Part shown: piece after piece, positions 1 through 9,172 of the stretch | Layout: each line of letters opens with the position of its first letter | Position numbering within the stretch: position 1 is the stretch's first letter | NCBI RefSeq assembly: GCF_900104955.1 | Contig: NZ_FNSI01000001.1 | Span: 840,001-904,000 of the forward strand | Length of the DNA stretch: 64,000 nt | Reading direction: 5' to 3' | DNA from: Beijerinckia sp. 28-YEA-48 | GTDB lineage: Bacteria; Pseudomonadota; Alphaproteobacteria; Rhizobiales; Beijerinckiaceae | Made by a program: the position numbers and the translations under genes | The notes under the pieces: model-generated | The model's database searches: none | The model's input: only the letters and a program-made list of their open reading frames with translations | What the model was told of the DNA's origin: nothing

Positions 1-1273
1 AGCCGTCGAAGCGAACGACCTGGCCGGTGGCGCGCAGTTCGATCTTGCGGGTGCCGGCTTCCGCCAACACTTCGACCGTGGTGCGCTCGAGTTCGGCCGA
101 TTCCATCTGGCTGGCGACGGTGCGGTTCCAGATCAGCTCGTAAAGGCGGAACTGATCTTTCTCGAGCACTTTGGCGAGCTGGCGTGGTAGCCGGGTAACG
201 TCGGTCGGGCGGATGGCCTCATGGGCTTCCTGCGCATTCTTCTGCTTGGTCGTATATTTGCGCGGGACTTGAGGCACGTATTTCGCGCCATATTCCTTCT
301 CGATCATCTGCCGGGCGGAGGCGATCGCCTCCGGCGCCACGTCGACGCCGTCGGTTCGCATATATGTAATGAGACCGACGGTCTCGCCGCCGAGATCGAC
401 GCCTTCATAGAGGCGCTGAGCCAGGCGCATGGTGATGGCCGGTGCAAAGCCAAGTTTGCGCGAGGCTTCCTGCTGCAGGGTCGAGGTGGTGAACGGCGCC
501 CAGGGATTGCGGCGGGCGGGCTTCGCCTCGACCGACGTGATGGTGAACTTGGCGTTCTCCAGGGCCGTCTTGAAATCCTCGGCTTCCGTGCCGGAACCGA
601 TGTCGAGACGCTGAATCTTCTTGCCATCGGCGCCGACAAGACGGGCGACGAAGGGCGCGTCGTCTTTCGTCTTCAGATGGGCGGCGATCGACCAGTATTC
701 GCGGGTAACGAATTTTTCGATTTCGAGTTCGCGGTCGCAGACCAGGCGCAGCGCCACCGATTGCACGCGGCCGGCCGAGCGGGCGCCCGGCAGTTTGCGC
801 CACAGCACCGGCGACAGGTTGAAGCCGACCAGATAGTCGAGAGCGCGTCGCGCCATATAGGCATCGACCAGCGCCTCATCGACCTGGCGCGGGTGGCGCA
901 TGGCTTCGAGAATGGCGTTCTTGGTGATGGCGTTGAAAACGACGCGCTCGACCTTCTTGTCCTTGAGCACGCGTTTGTCGCGCAGCACTTCCAGCACATG
1001 CCAGGAGATGGCTTCACCTTCGCGATCCGGATCGGTCGCGAGAATGACTTTATCCGAGTCTTTGACCGCCTTGGCGATGTCGGACAGGCGTTTGGCCGCC
1101 TTGCCGTCGACTTCCCAGCGCATGGCAAAGTCATTCTCGGTATCGACCGAGCCATCCTTGGCGGGCAGATCGCGGACATGACCAAAGGAGGCCAGGACTT
1201 CATAGTCCTTGCCCAGATATTTGTTGATCGTCTTGGCCTTTGCCGGCGATTCGACGATGACGACAGCACTCAT
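1..1273 (-). CDS. topA: DNA topoisomerase I (3' end cut off by window)
   Basis: Type IA topoisomerase that relaxes negative supercoils. About 424 N-terminal residues are visible; the C-terminal zinc-finger part lies beyond the left edge. The N-terminus VVIVESPAKAKTI opens the Toprim domain, and the metal-binding DPDREGE motif follows at about residue 108. The catalytic tyrosine lies in GLITYMRTDG at about residue 304. The ATG at 1273 is chosen because the Toprim motif starts four residues later. It is transcribed away from pyrB. Family assignment is secure. Confidence 0.97.
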   Translation of the reverse strand, partial: MSAVVIVESPAKAKTINKYLGKDYEVLASFGHVRDLPAKDGSVDTENDFAMRWEVDGKAAKRLSDIAKAVKDSDKVILATDPDREGEAISWHVLEVLRDKRVLKDKKVERVVFNAITKNAILEAMRHPRQVDEALVDAYMARRALDYLVGFNLSPVLWRKLPGARSAGRVQSVALRLVCDRELEIEKFVTREYWSIAAHLKTKDDAPFVARLVGADGKKIQRLDIGSGTEAEDFKTALENAKFTITSVEAKPARRNPWAPFTTSTLQQEASRKLGFAPAITMRLAQRLYEGVDLGGETVGLITYMRTDGVDVAPEAIASARQMIEKEYGAKYVPQVPRKYTTKQKNAQEAHEAIRPTDVTRLPRQLAKVLEKDQFRLYELIWNRTVASQMESAELERTTVEVLAEAGTRKIELRATGQVVRFDG

Positions 1274-1628
1274 TGCGGGGAACGCCTCGCAGGCTAAATC
1301 ATTGAAATATTTTGAGGATACCCATTCGAAGAGGATCGGGCTTAAGACACCCGGAGCCGGTCCGCATGGACATTCGATCGGCCGGGAACATGGTGTAGGG
1401 TCTGCCAAGTGTCAAATTGTGGGCGCTGCGGGCGGGGGCTCAGGCCTGCATCAGGTGACTTTCTCAAGTCATTTAATTGTCTGATTTTGAAGGTGTTTAT
1501 ATCTCTGGCAGGGCACTGGCGGGTGCTTTTGTGGCCACATCACGATTTTGCGCCCGATTGCCGAAGGCGGTGCGCAAGTGCCACCGATATCTTGCGGATT
1601 CCGCATCTTGGCCTATAGACCAGCCGAT
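1274..1628. other. Intergenic region between divergent topA and pyrB
   Basis: 355 bases with no convincing gene on either strand. It should carry the divergent promoters of topA and the pyrimidine/phospholipid gene set. The stretch around 1455-1505 is more AT-rich than its surroundings and is the likeliest promoter area for pyrB, but I cannot fix -35/-10 boxes with confidence. Confidence 0.5.
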
Positions 1629-2576
1629 ATGACCGCTCGCGCCACTCCCGTCTTCCCCCATCGGCACCTGCTCGGCATCGAAGGGCTTTCCCGGCCGGAT
1701 ATCGAGGCTTTGCTCGATCTGGCTGAAGAAGCCGTCAAAGTTTCCCGCCAGGTCGAAAAGAAACGCGCCGTGCTCAGCGGCCGCACATTGATCAACCTGT
1801 TCTTCGAAGCGTCGACGCGCACGCAGGCGTCCTTCGAACTGGCCGGCAAGCGCCTGGGCGCCGACGTCATGAATATGTCGGTGGCCACGTCGTCGGTGAA
1901 CAAGGGCGAGACCCTGATCGACACGGCCGCGACCTTGAACGCGATGCGGCCCGATCTCATCGTCGTGCGCCACCATCATTCCGGCGCGGTGCATCTGCTG
2001 TCGCAGAAAGTATCCTGCTCGGTCATCAATGCCGGCGACGGCAGCCACGAACATCCGACGCAGGCACTGCTCGACGCCTTGACCATCCGTCGCAATAAGG
2101 GCCGCATCGAAGGCCTGACCGTGGCGATCTGCGGTGACGTCGCCCATTCCCGCGTTGCGCGCTCCAACATCATTCTGCTGACCCATCTGGGGGCGCGCGT
2201 GCGCGTCGTCGGCCCGTCGACCTTGCTGCCGGCGGGGATCGAGCGCATGGGCGTTGAAGTGCACCACTCGATGGAGACGGGCCTTCGCGATGCCGATATT
2301 GTCATGATGCTGAGACTGCAGCGTGAGCGTATGCAAGGCGCCTTCATCCCTTCGCTGAAGGAATTCGCGCGCTTCTACGGCCTCGACGAGGACAAGCTGA
2401 AGTGGGCCAAGCCCGACGCGCTGGTCATGCATCCGGGTCCGATGAACCGCGGTGTCGAGATCGACTCCGCTGTCGCCGACGGGCCGCGCTCCCTCATTAC
2501 CGAGCAGGTCGAGATGGGCGTTGCTGTTCGCATGGCCGTTCTCGAAGCTCTGTCGCAGAACCTGCCCAATGGCTGA
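1629..2576 (+). CDS. pyrB: Aspartate carbamoyltransferase catalytic subunit
   Basis: Condenses carbamoyl phosphate with aspartate in de novo pyrimidine synthesis. The 315-residue protein is the normal length for the catalytic chain. The carbamoyl-phosphate motif STRTQASFE lies at about residues 61-69, [10 protein letters not shown] sits mid-protein, and MHPGPMNRG near the C-terminus completes the active site. The ATG at 1629 is preferred over an in-frame start 81 bases upstream because it gives the family N-terminus. The last bases overlap the start of the next gene by 8 nt, implying translational coupling. No pyrI regulatory-chain gene is present. Confidence 0.97.
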   Translation: MTARATPVFPHRHLLGIEGLSRPDIEALLDLAEEAVKVSRQVEKKRAVLSGRTLINLFFEASTRTQASFELAGKRLGADVMNMSVATSSVNKGETLIDTAATLNAMRPDLIVVRHHHSGAVHLLSQKVSCSVINAGDGSHEHPTQALLDALTIRRNKGRIEGLTVAICGDVAHSRVARSNIILLTHLGARVRVVGPSTLLPAGIERMGVEVHHSMETGLRDADIVMMLRLQRERMQGAFIPSLKEFARFYGLDEDKLKWAKPDALVMHPGPMNRGVEIDSAVADGPRSLITEQVEMGVAVRMAVLEALSQNLPNG

Positions 2577-3882
2577 TGCAATGACCTCTTTGCCCGTCGC
2601 TCTCCTCAACGCGCGCCTGCTCGATCCGGCCACCGGCACCGAGACGCCGGGCGGCGTGTTGGTCGAAAACGGTTGCATCGTCGAAGTCGGCGCCAAGGTG
2701 ACGAAGGCCAATGTCGGTGCGCGCACCGAGGTTGTCGATTGTGCTGGCGACATCGTCAGCCCGGGCCTCATTGATATGTGCGTCTTCGTCGGCGAGCCGG
2801 GCGCGAGCCATCGCGAGACGATTGCCACCGCGAGCCGGGCGGCAGCCGCCGGCGGCGTCACGACGATCGTTGCGGCGCCCAACACCAATCCGCCGATGGA
2901 TGGCGCGGCCAGCGTCGATTATCTGATGCGCCGGGCGCGCGACAATGCGCGGGTGCGTGTTCTGCCGTGCGCGGCGCTGACCAAGGGCCTCGCCGGCATC
3001 GAGATCGCCGAGATCGGCCTGCTCCAGGAAGCGGGCGCTGTCGCCTTTTCCAATGGACCGAATTCGGTGGTGTCGTCGCAGGTGATGCGCCGCGCCATGA
3101 TCTACGCGCGTGACTTCAACGCCATTGTCATCCATCGCGCCGAGGATCCCGAGCTAGCGCGCTCCGGCGTGATGAACGAAGGCGAGTTCGCTAGCCGCAT
3201 CGGCTTGCCGGGCATTCCGCGCGAGGCGGAAGCGATCATCCTCGATCGCGACATGCGGCTCGTGGCGCTGACCTTTGGCGACGGCGCGCAGGGCGGCCAT
3301 TATCACGCGCAGATGGTGACGACGACTTTGTCGCTCGAGATCATCGCCAAAGCGAAGGCCGCCGGCCTGCCGGTGAGCTGCGCCACGTCGATCAATCATC
3401 TGACTTTGAATGAAAGCGATATCGGTCAGTATCGGACCTTCCTGAAATTGTCGCCGCCACTGCGGGCGGAAGAAGAGCGCATGGCGCTGGTCGAGGCGCT
3501 CGCCGGCGGCCTTATCGACGTCATTATGTCTGATCACAATCCGCAGGATGTCGAAGCCAAGCGCGTGCCGTTCTCGGAAGCTGAATATGGCGCGATTGGT
3601 CTTGAGACCATGCTGTCGGCGGGACTGCGCCTGGTGCGCTCCGGCCAGGTGTCGCTCGGGCGCTTGATCAACGCGATGACGGTGCGGCCGGCTGAGATTT
3701 TGGGGCTGCCGCAGGGCCGCTTGCAAAAGGGCGCGCCCGCCGATCTGATCCGTTTCGATCCCGACGAGCCCTATGTGGTCGATCCGTCGCGTCTGCAATC
3801 GCGCTCGAAGAACACACCGTTCGACGAAGCTCGCTTGGAGGGGGTCGTCAAACTGACAATGGTGGCTGGCACAATTGTCTAA
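2569..3882 (+). CDS. pyrC: PyrC-like pseudo-dihydroorotase (PyrX type), zinc ligands lost
   Basis: 437 residues with the class I dihydroorotase fold, overlapping pyrB by 8 nt. The signature that should read D-M-H-V-H reads [10 protein letters not shown], so both histidines of the HxH pair are gone. The usual HCED histidine aligns with Arg in HRAED, and the usual HVST histidine region reads AQMVTT. Only the SDHNPQD aspartate is kept. Such inactive PyrC' chains are known in pseudomonads, where they are structural partners of aspartate transcarbamoylase. I infer the same role here, with a true dihydroorotase encoded elsewhere. Homology is certain; inactivity is inferred from the missing ligands. 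Confidence 0.9.
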   Translation: MADAMTSLPVALLNARLLDPATGTETPGGVLVENGCIVEVGAKVTKANVGARTEVVDCAGDIVSPGLIDMCVFVGEPGASHRETIATASRAAAAGGVTTIVAAPNTNPPMDGAASVDYLMRRARDNARVRVLPCAALTKGLAGIEIAEIGLLQEAGAVAFSNGPNSVVSSQVMRRAMIYARDFNAIVIHRAEDPELARSGVMNEGEFASRIGLPGIPREAEAIILDRDMRLVALTFGDGAQGGHYHAQMVTTTLSLEIIAKAKAAGLPVSCATSINHLTLNESDIGQYRTFLKLSPPLRAEEERMALVEALAGGLIDVIMSDHNPQDVEAKRVPFSEAEYGAIGLETMLSAGLRLVRSGQVSLGRLINAMTVRPAEILGLPQGRLQKGAPADLIRFDPDEPYVVDPSRLQSRSKNTPFDEARLEGVVKLTMVAGTIV

Positions 3883-3965
3883 GGCGGTTGGGTGGATGCG
3901 GTTTGCCGTTGCGGCGAAGCGCGTTAATGTCACCTTTCTTGCCGGGCTCTAGACTACGAGAAGAC

Positions 3966-4562
3966 ATGTTTCTGGATCTGCCGCAAAACCTGATCGCGCT
4001 TGCCATCGGCTATCTCCTGGGCTCGATCCCCTTTGGCCTGGTGCTGACGAAGCTCGCCGGGATGGAGGATCTGCGCTCCATCGGCTCGGGCAATATCGGC
4101 GCGACCAATGTGCTGCGCACCGGGCATAAGGGACTCGCGGCGGGAACCCTGGTGCTCGATGCGCTGAAAGGCACGATTGCCGTGCTGATCGGCGCGCAGC
4201 TCGGCGAATATCAAGCGATCATCGCCGGCCTTGGCGCTTTTCTGGGTCATCTCTATCCGGTCTGGCTCAAGTTTAAGGGCGGCAAGGGCGTCGCCACTTT
4301 CCTTGGCTGCGCCTTGGGTCTTGCCTGGCCGGGCGCGCTTGTGTTCGCGGTGGTCTGGCTCGGTGTCGCGGCGATCACGCGCTATTCGTCGGTGGCGGCG
4401 CTTGCCGCGAGTGCCGCGACGCCGCTGGCGCTGTGGCTCATGGGACGCCCCGAAGCGGTCGAACTCTTCGTCGCTCTAACCGCGTTGCTGTGGTTCAAGC
4501 ACTGGCCGAATATTTCGCGGCTGATGGACGGCACCGAAACCAAGATCGGCCAGAAGCCGTGA
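3966..4562 (+). CDS. plsY: Glycerol-3-phosphate acyltransferase PlsY
   Basis: Integral membrane enzyme that transfers an acyl group from acyl phosphate to glycerol-3-phosphate, the first step of phospholipid synthesis. It has 198 residues with about five hydrophobic segments. The family motifs are visible: [10 protein letters not shown] at the N-terminus, [13 protein letters not shown] (phosphate binding) and [11 protein letters not shown]. The ATG at 3966 is chosen because the first membrane segment follows directly. It ends in a 4-base overlap with dprA. Confidence 0.96.
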   Translation: MFLDLPQNLIALAIGYLLGSIPFGLVLTKLAGMEDLRSIGSGNIGATNVLRTGHKGLAAGTLVLDALKGTIAVLIGAQLGEYQAIIAGLGAFLGHLYPVWLKFKGGKGVATFLGCALGLAWPGALVFAVVWLGVAAITRYSSVAALAASAATPLALWLMGRPEAVELFVALTALLWFKHWPNISRLMDGTETKIGQKP

Positions 4563-5779
4563 CGGAAGCGCGCGCCGAAAGACATCGTCTTTCCGACGCG
4601 CATTTGCCAGACGCGCATTTGCTGGACTGGCTGCAGCTCACCCGCAGCGACAATATCGGTCCGCGCACGTTTCAATCGCTCCTGCAACGTTTCGGCAGCG
4701 CCACAGCGGCGCTGAATGCCTTGCCGCGTCTCATCGCCAAGCAGAGCGGCGCGCGCGCCATTCGTCTCGCGGTACGCGAAGATTGCGAGCGCGAGTTGGA
4801 CATGCTGCGCCGAAAGGGCGGGCAGTTCCTGACGCTGGATGACAGTGCTTATCCGCAGGCGCTCCGCGCCATCGACGCGCCGCCGCCAGTGATCGCCGTG
4901 CTTGGCAATCTCGATGTTTTGGCGCGGCCGATGGTGGCGATCGTTGGTTCGCGCAACGCCTCGGTCTATGGCGCGAAATTCGCGACCGCCACGGCGCAGG
5001 AATTGGGCGAGGCCGGTTTCGTGATCGCCTCTGGTCTGGCGCGCGGTATCGATGAGAGCGCGCATCGCGCATCGTTGGCGACAGGCACCGTGGCGGTGCT
5101 CGCCGGTGGTCTCGACAAGATATATCCGGCGGAGAATGTGCCGTTGGCCGAGGCGATGTGCGAACGCGGCGCGGTCATCTCCGAAATGCCCCTGGCATGG
5201 GTGCCGCGCGGACGCGATTTTCCGCGCCGCAATCGCATTGTCTCGGGCTTGGCGCTGGGCACCGTGGTTGTCGAAGCGGCGCGGCGATCTGGTTCGCTGA
5301 TCACGGCGCGCTATGCCAATGAGCAGGGCCGGGAAGTGTTCGCGGTTCCAGGCTCGCCGTTCGATCCGCGCGCTGAAGGCACCAATGATTTGTTGCGCCA
5401 AGGTGCGACGCTATGCACACGCAGCGCCGACGTGATCGAAGCGCTGGAACCATTGATGGTGACAGGTCCGCAACGTCAGGGCGCGCAAGCCGCGTCTGAT
5501 GAAGACGCGCCGGATCTCTTCGAGGCCATCGCGCCGCGCGATGGCGCGGATGAGACGGTCTCGCAGCAACCGCTCGCGCCTGCCTTTGCCCGCAGCGTCG
5601 TGCCACAGGATTTCGTCGAGCGTTTGCGCGCCTTGCTGGGGCCATCGCCGGTGTCGATCGATGATCTCGTGCGCGTCACGGGACGTCCGGTGGCGGAAGT
5701 TCAGGCCGCGATCCTGGAGCTTGACCTTCAGGGCGCCATCGGCCGCCAAGGCGGCAACCGTATCACACTGATGCCATAG
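4559..5779 (+). CDS. dprA: DNA processing protein DprA
   Basis: Loads RecA onto incoming single-stranded DNA during natural transformation. The 406-residue protein has an N-terminal helical region, then the Rossmann-type DprA core with [25 protein letters not shown] and [10 protein letters not shown] (roughly residues 120-290), and a C-terminal winged-helix domain that may bind DNA or a partner. The GTG start at 4559 overlaps the plsY stop as GTGA, and no other start lies close to the first conserved residues. Linkage after pyrB-pyrC'-plsY implies co-transcription. Confidence 0.95.
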   Translation: MTEARAERHRLSDAHLPDAHLLDWLQLTRSDNIGPRTFQSLLQRFGSATAALNALPRLIAKQSGARAIRLAVREDCERELDMLRRKGGQFLTLDDSAYPQALRAIDAPPPVIAVLGNLDVLARPMVAIVGSRNASVYGAKFATATAQELGEAGFVIASGLARGIDESAHRASLATGTVAVLAGGLDKIYPAENVPLAEAMCERGAVISEMPLAWVPRGRDFPRRNRIVSGLALGTVVVEAARRSGSLITARYANEQGREVFAVPGSPFDPRAEGTNDLLRQGATLCTRSADVIEALEPLMVTGPQRQGAQAASDEDAPDLFEAIAPRDGADETVSQQPLAPAFARSVVPQDFVERLRALLGPSPVSIDDLVRVTGRPVAEVQAAILELDLQGAIGRQGGNRITLMP

Positions 5780-5858
5780 GCTGTTTTGGCTCGATTTTAA
5801 GCATCACAACCTGTGATTGCATACCGGCAATGCAACTCCTTGTCTGGCAAAGCGTTCA

Positions 5859-5920
5859 ACCTACATTCAGGTAGGTGCCGATAAGTTCAGCCCCAAATGG
5901 TCGGCTGAACAGGCCGGCCT
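5859..5920 (+). other. Structured leader: two hairpins upstream of the 199-aa secreted protein
   Basis: A hairpin with stem ACCTAC/GTAGGT (5859-5876, loop ATTCAG) is followed by a perfect 8-bp stem GTTCAGCC/GGCTGAAC (5885-5910) and the palindrome AGGCCGGCCT (5911-5920). There is no U-run, so simple termination of dprA transcription is not obvious. It may instead be a stabilising or regulatory 5' leader. The fold is read by eye only. Confidence 0.4.
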
Positions 5921-5941
5921 CTTTCATAAGGGGACTGCGTC

Positions 5942-6541
5942 ATGTTTTCGAGCAAACCGATGAAGGTACTGCCGGTCTTGGCCGGCGCGGCCTTCGCAAT
6001 TGGACTGATCGGCCAGGCTTCGGCCTTGCCGATGGACTCGTCGCTGGGCAAGGCGGCGACTGAAGCTTCGCCAATGGTGCAGGATGTGCGCTATGTCGCG
6101 AAAAAGCGGCATGTGGTGAAGCGGCATAGAGCGACGCGCCATCATGTGCGTTACGGGCGTCATGTGCGTTACGGGCATCGCGGCTACGGCCCGGCGGCTG
6201 CGTTCGGCGTGTTCGCGGCCGGTATCGGCGCCGCCATCGCGGCGGATAGCTACAACAATGGCTACTACTACGGGCCGGGCTACGGCTACGGACCGGGCTA
6301 TTACGGCTACAACTACGGCTATGCGGCGCCGGCCTATTACGGGCCGCGTTATCGCTACGGCGGATACGGTCACCGTCCGTTCTACGGCCGCACGACGGCG
6401 ATAGTCCCGGGCTATCGCGGCTTCCATGGCGGTGGTTTTGGCGGTGGCGGCCGGGTTATCGGCGGCGGCGGCTTTCACGGAGGTGGCGGTTTCCATGGCG
6501 GTGGTTTCCATGGTGGCGCCACGACCATGCGCATCAAATAA
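5942..6541 (+). CDS. Secreted Gly/Tyr/His-rich protein, function unknown
   Basis: 199 residues. A signal peptide (hydrophobic PVLAGAAFAIGLIGQASA, cleavage near residue 29) is followed by a basic His/Arg region, then a Tyr-Gly repeat region (YYYGPGYGYGPGYYGYNYGY) and a C-terminal Gly/His/Phe tail with repeated FHGGG units. A short hydrophobic stretch AAAFGVFAAGIGAAIAA sits mid-protein. The ATG at 5942 follows an AGGGG ribosome-binding site; a second Met at 5960 is possible. Such low-complexity envelope proteins are common in this bacterial group but their role is not known. Confidence 0.75.
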   Translation: MFSSKPMKVLPVLAGAAFAIGLIGQASALPMDSSLGKAATEASPMVQDVRYVAKKRHVVKRHRATRHHVRYGRHVRYGHRGYGPAAAFGVFAAGIGAAIAADSYNNGYYYGPGYGYGPGYYGYNYGYAAPAYYGPRYRYGGYGHRPFYGRTTAIVPGYRGFHGGGFGGGGRVIGGGGFHGGGGFHGGGFHGGATTMRIK

Positions 6542-6568
6542 GCCTGAGCCGTTGGATTGAAATCAAGA

Positions 6569-6599
6569 CGTCGCGGCATCGATGTGCCGCGACGTTTTT
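6569..6599 (+). terminator. Intrinsic terminator
   Basis: Perfect 10-bp stem CGTCGCGGCA/TGCCGCGACG with a 6-nt loop, followed by TTTTT. It ends the transcript of the preceding Gly/Tyr-rich protein gene and separates it from the convergent ruvX gene. Confidence 0.9.
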
Positions 6600-6615
6600 C
6601 ATTCAGCCTTTTCGT

Positions 6616-7095
6616 TCAGCCTTGGCTGAGCCGCTGCAGTCGGTCGAGAACGCCTTGCAGAATATAAGCGGCGGCCATGCGATCGACCACTTCGGCCCGC
6701 TTAGCGCGCGAGACGTCCTGTTCGATCAATTGCCGGGTGACGGCAGCTGTCGACAGGCGCTCGTCCTGCAACAGGAACGGTCTTTGATCGAGCGCGGCGA
6801 AACTGCGGATGAAGGCGCGGGTCGATTGGGCGCGCGGGCCTTCGCTGCCATCCATGTTCAACGGCAGGCCGATGATGAACGCGGCGATGTCATAGGTCTT
6901 GGCAAGCTCCAGCATGCGGGCCGCATCCTTGCTGAACTTGACCCGCTTGATGGTCTCCAGCGGCGTGGCGATGCGCCGCTCGACGTCGGAGATCGCCAGA
7001 CCGATGGTTTTCGTGCCGAGATCGATGCCCATGAGACGCGAGCGCGCGTGCAGCCGGGGCAACAGGGTTTCGGGGGTGACGATTTCGACGCTCAT
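6616..7095 (-). CDS. ruvX: Putative pre-16S rRNA nuclease / Holliday junction resolvase-like RuvX (YqgF)
   Basis: 159 residues with an RNase H-like fold. The first acidic catalytic residue is in GIDLGTKTIGLAISD (about residues 23-37), IIGLPLNMDG matches the central strand, and DERLST carries the next acidic residue. The family processes 16S rRNA 5' ends and has been proposed to act on branched DNA. The start at 7095 gives a short N-terminal extension before the motif. It is divergent from gatC. Confidence 0.94.
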   Translation of the reverse strand: MSVEIVTPETLLPRLHARSRLMGIDLGTKTIGLAISDVERRIATPLETIKRVKFSKDAARMLELAKTYDIAAFIIGLPLNMDGSEGPRAQSTRAFIRSFAALDQRPFLLQDERLSTAAVTRQLIEQDVSRAKRAEVVDRMAAAYILQGVLDRLQRLSQG

Positions 7096-7199
7096 CGGGG
7101 CGGCCTATCATGGCGGTGGCTGTCTGTCTCGTCGCCCGGCAGCCAATCCGGTGCCAGAACGGACCGGCTGGCTAATATTCAGGCTGATTCGGCTTAAAT

Positions 7200-7228
7200 T
7201 TGCCCGGCGGCCCGCGCAAATGCTATAG
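7200..7228 (+). promoter_or_regulatory. Candidate sigma-70-type promoter for gatC-gatA
   Basis: TTGCCC at 7200 and CTATAG at 7223 are 17 nt apart, about 30 nt before the gatC ATG at 7259. This matches the loose alphaproteobacterial housekeeping promoter pattern. Read by eye and not verified. Confidence 0.4.
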
Positions 7229-7258
7229 CCGCGCAGCTTTCAACCATATGGGGATTTC

Positions 7259-7546
7259 ATGTCGGTCGATCACGCGACCGTGCGGCGTATTGCGCATCTG
7301 GCGCGGATCGCCGTCACAGAAGAAGAGGTGCCGCACCTCGCCGGCGAACTCAACGCCATCCTGTCTTTCGTCGCCGAGCTCGACAAGGCGGACGTTGCCG
7401 GCGTTGAGCCGATGACATCGGTCATTCCCATGAGCATGCGCATGCGTGCCGACGTGGTGAGCGACCAGGCGGGCGCCGATGCTGTCGTCGCCAATGCGCC
7501 GCAGCGCGAGGAACATTTCTTCGTCGTTCCGAAGGTGATCGAATGA
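7259..7546 (+). CDS. gatC: Aspartyl/glutamyl-tRNA amidotransferase subunit C
   Basis: 95-residue small subunit that clamps GatA and GatB together in the tRNA-dependent amidotransferase forming Gln-tRNA and Asn-tRNA. The sequence [22 protein letters not shown] and the later VEPMTSV segment are typical. Length is normal. It overlaps gatA by four bases (ATGA). Confidence 0.96.
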   Translation: MSVDHATVRRIAHLARIAVTEEEVPHLAGELNAILSFVAELDKADVAGVEPMTSVIPMSMRMRADVVSDQAGADAVVANAPQREEHFFVVPKVIE

Positions 7547-9066
7547 CGCGGCCGACCGACCTGACCCTCGCCGAGGCGCGCGACGCTCTTACCAAGCGCA
7601 GCCTCTCGGCCACCGAACTGACCCAAGCGCATATCGATGCGGTTGCCGGCGCGCGCGCCCTGAATGCCTTCATCGTCGAGACGCCGGAACAGGCGCTGGC
7701 CATGGCGAAAGCCTCCGACGAGAAGATCGCGCGCGGCGCCGCTGGTCCGCTCGAGGGGCTGCCGATCGGCGTTAAGGATCTTTACGCCACCCAGGGTGTT
7801 CACACCCAGGCGTGCAGCCACATCCTCGATGGCTTCAAGCCGGTCTATGAATCCAGCGTCACCGCGCAACTGTGGCGCGATGGCGCGGTGATGCTCGGCA
7901 AGCTCAACATGGACGAGTTCGCCATGGGCTCGTCGAACGAGACTTCGTTCTATGGACCGGTCGCTTCGCCCTGGCTGCCGCCGAATTGGACGGTTGAACA
8001 GGGTAGGGCGGCGGCGCTCAAAGCCGACAAGCATGGCTTGCTCGTGCCCGGCGGATCTTCGGGCGGTTCGGCTTCTGCTGTCGCGGCGCGCCTGTGTCTT
8101 GCCGCCACCGCGTCCGACACTGGCGGTTCGATCCGCCAGCCAGCGGCGTTCACCGGCACGGTTGGCATCAAGCCCACCTATGGCCGCTGCTCGCGCTGGG
8201 GCATGGTGGCGTTTGCCTCCTCGCTTGATCAGGCGGGCCCCATCGCCCGCACGGTGCGCGACTGCGCCATCTTGCTCGGCTCGATGGCCGGGTACGATCC
8301 GAAGGATACGACGAGCGCCGATCTGCCGGTGCCCGATTACGAGAAGGCCATCGGCGCCTCCGTGCGCGGCATGCGCATCGGCATCCCGAAGGAATATCGC
8401 CTCGACGGCATGCCCGAGGAAATCGAGACGCTGTGGCAGCAGGGCATTGCCTGGCTGAAGGACGCGGGCGCCGAGATCGTCGACATCAGCCTGCCGCACA
8501 CGCGCTACGCTTTGCCGGCCTATTACATCGTCGCGCCGGCGGAAGCCTCGTCCAATCTCGCCCGCTACGACGGCGTGCGCTACGGCCTGCGGATGCCCGG
8601 CAAGGACATCGTCGGCATGTACGAGAACACGCGGGCTGAAGGCTTCGGCAAGGAAGTTCGGCGGCGCGTGATGATCGGCACCTATGTGCTGTCGGCGGGC
8701 TACTACGACGCCTATTACGTCAAGGCGCAGCAGATCCGCACGCTGATCAAGCGCGACTTCGAGACCGTGTTCGCCGCGGGCGTCGACGCCATTCTGACAC
8801 CGGCGACACCGTCGGCGGCTTTCGGCATTGGCGAGAAGGGCTCAGCCGATCCGATCGAGATGTATCTGAACGACATCTTCACGGTGACGGTGAACATGGC
8901 GGGGCTGCCCGGCATCGCGGTGCCGGCGGGCCTGTCACGTGACGGGCTGCCGCTTGGCCTGCAGCTCATCGGCAAGCCGTTTGAAGAACAGACCCTGTTC
9001 ACATTGGCCGTAGCGATCGAACAGGCGGCAGGTCGGATCAGCCTGCCCGAGGCGTGGTGGTCCTAG
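7543..9066 (+). CDS. gatA: Aspartyl/glutamyl-tRNA amidotransferase subunit A
   Basis: 507-residue amidase-signature enzyme that releases ammonia from glutamine for transamidation. The Ser-cisSer-Lys triad is visible: the Lys in [10 protein letters not shown] (about residue 79), the [11 protein letters not shown] loop, and the nucleophile in [11 protein letters not shown]. An insertion of about 18 residues (containing [15 protein letters not shown]) sits between PW and VPGGSSGG compared with shorter family members. It is the second gene of the operon. Confidence 0.96.
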   Translation: MTRPTDLTLAEARDALTKRSLSATELTQAHIDAVAGARALNAFIVETPEQALAMAKASDEKIARGAAGPLEGLPIGVKDLYATQGVHTQACSHILDGFKPVYESSVTAQLWRDGAVMLGKLNMDEFAMGSSNETSFYGPVASPWLPPNWTVEQGRAAALKADKHGLLVPGGSSGGSASAVAARLCLAATASDTGGSIRQPAAFTGTVGIKPTYGRCSRWGMVAFASSLDQAGPIARTVRDCAILLGSMAGYDPKDTTSADLPVPDYEKAIGASVRGMRIGIPKEYRLDGMPEEIETLWQQGIAWLKDAGAEIVDISLPHTRYALPAYYIVAPAEASSNLARYDGVRYGLRMPGKDIVGMYENTRAEGFGKEVRRRVMIGTYVLSAGYYDAYYVKAQQIRTLIKRDFETVFAAGVDAILTPATPSAAFGIGEKGSADPIEMYLNDIFTVTVNMAGLPGIAVPAGLSRDGLPLGLQLIGKPFEEQTLFTLAVAIEQAAGRISLPEAWWS

Positions 9067-9099
9067 GACCCGGTTAAACCGGATCCTAGCTGTTTTGTT
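9063..9099 (+). terminator. Hairpin overlapping the gatA stop codon, followed by T-rich tract
   Basis: Stem CTAGGACCCGGT / ACCGGATCCTAG (one mismatch, 3-nt loop) begins inside the gatA stop codon and is followed by TGTTTTGTTTT. It may terminate or attenuate transcription between gatA and gatB. Confidence 0.6.
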
Positions 9100-9104
9100 T
9101 TGAT

Positions 9105-9148
9105 GCATTTTCTTGGCGCGAACTGGCATCTGCTGCGCGCGAAAATGC
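9105..9148. repeat. Intergenic palindromic repeat of the Hyphomicrobiales type
   Basis: GCATTTTC (9105-9112) and GAAAATGC (9141-9148) form a perfect 8-bp inverted repeat. GCGCGAA and GCGCGCG lie just inside it, and the loop contains CTGGCATC. I recognise the general pattern (GCATTTTC...CGCGAA..GG.ATC...GAAAATGC) as a dispersed intergenic palindrome common in this order. It lies between gatA and gatB. Confidence 0.55.
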
Positions 9149-9172
9149 CATAGAGAACTCTGGAAGACAGAC

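Noticed and set aside
221..1297. Long plus-strand open frame of 358 codons
   Set aside because: It lies antisense to topA, whose Toprim and active-site motifs are unmistakable; the plus-strand product has no recognisable features and is a high-G+C shadow.
1497..2888. Minus-strand frame of 463 codons
   Set aside because: Antisense to pyrB and the start of pyrC'; His/Arg/Gln-rich composition typical of reversed high-G+C genes.
7270..8499. Minus-strand frame of 409 codons
   Set aside because: Entirely antisense to gatC and gatA, which carry full motif sets.
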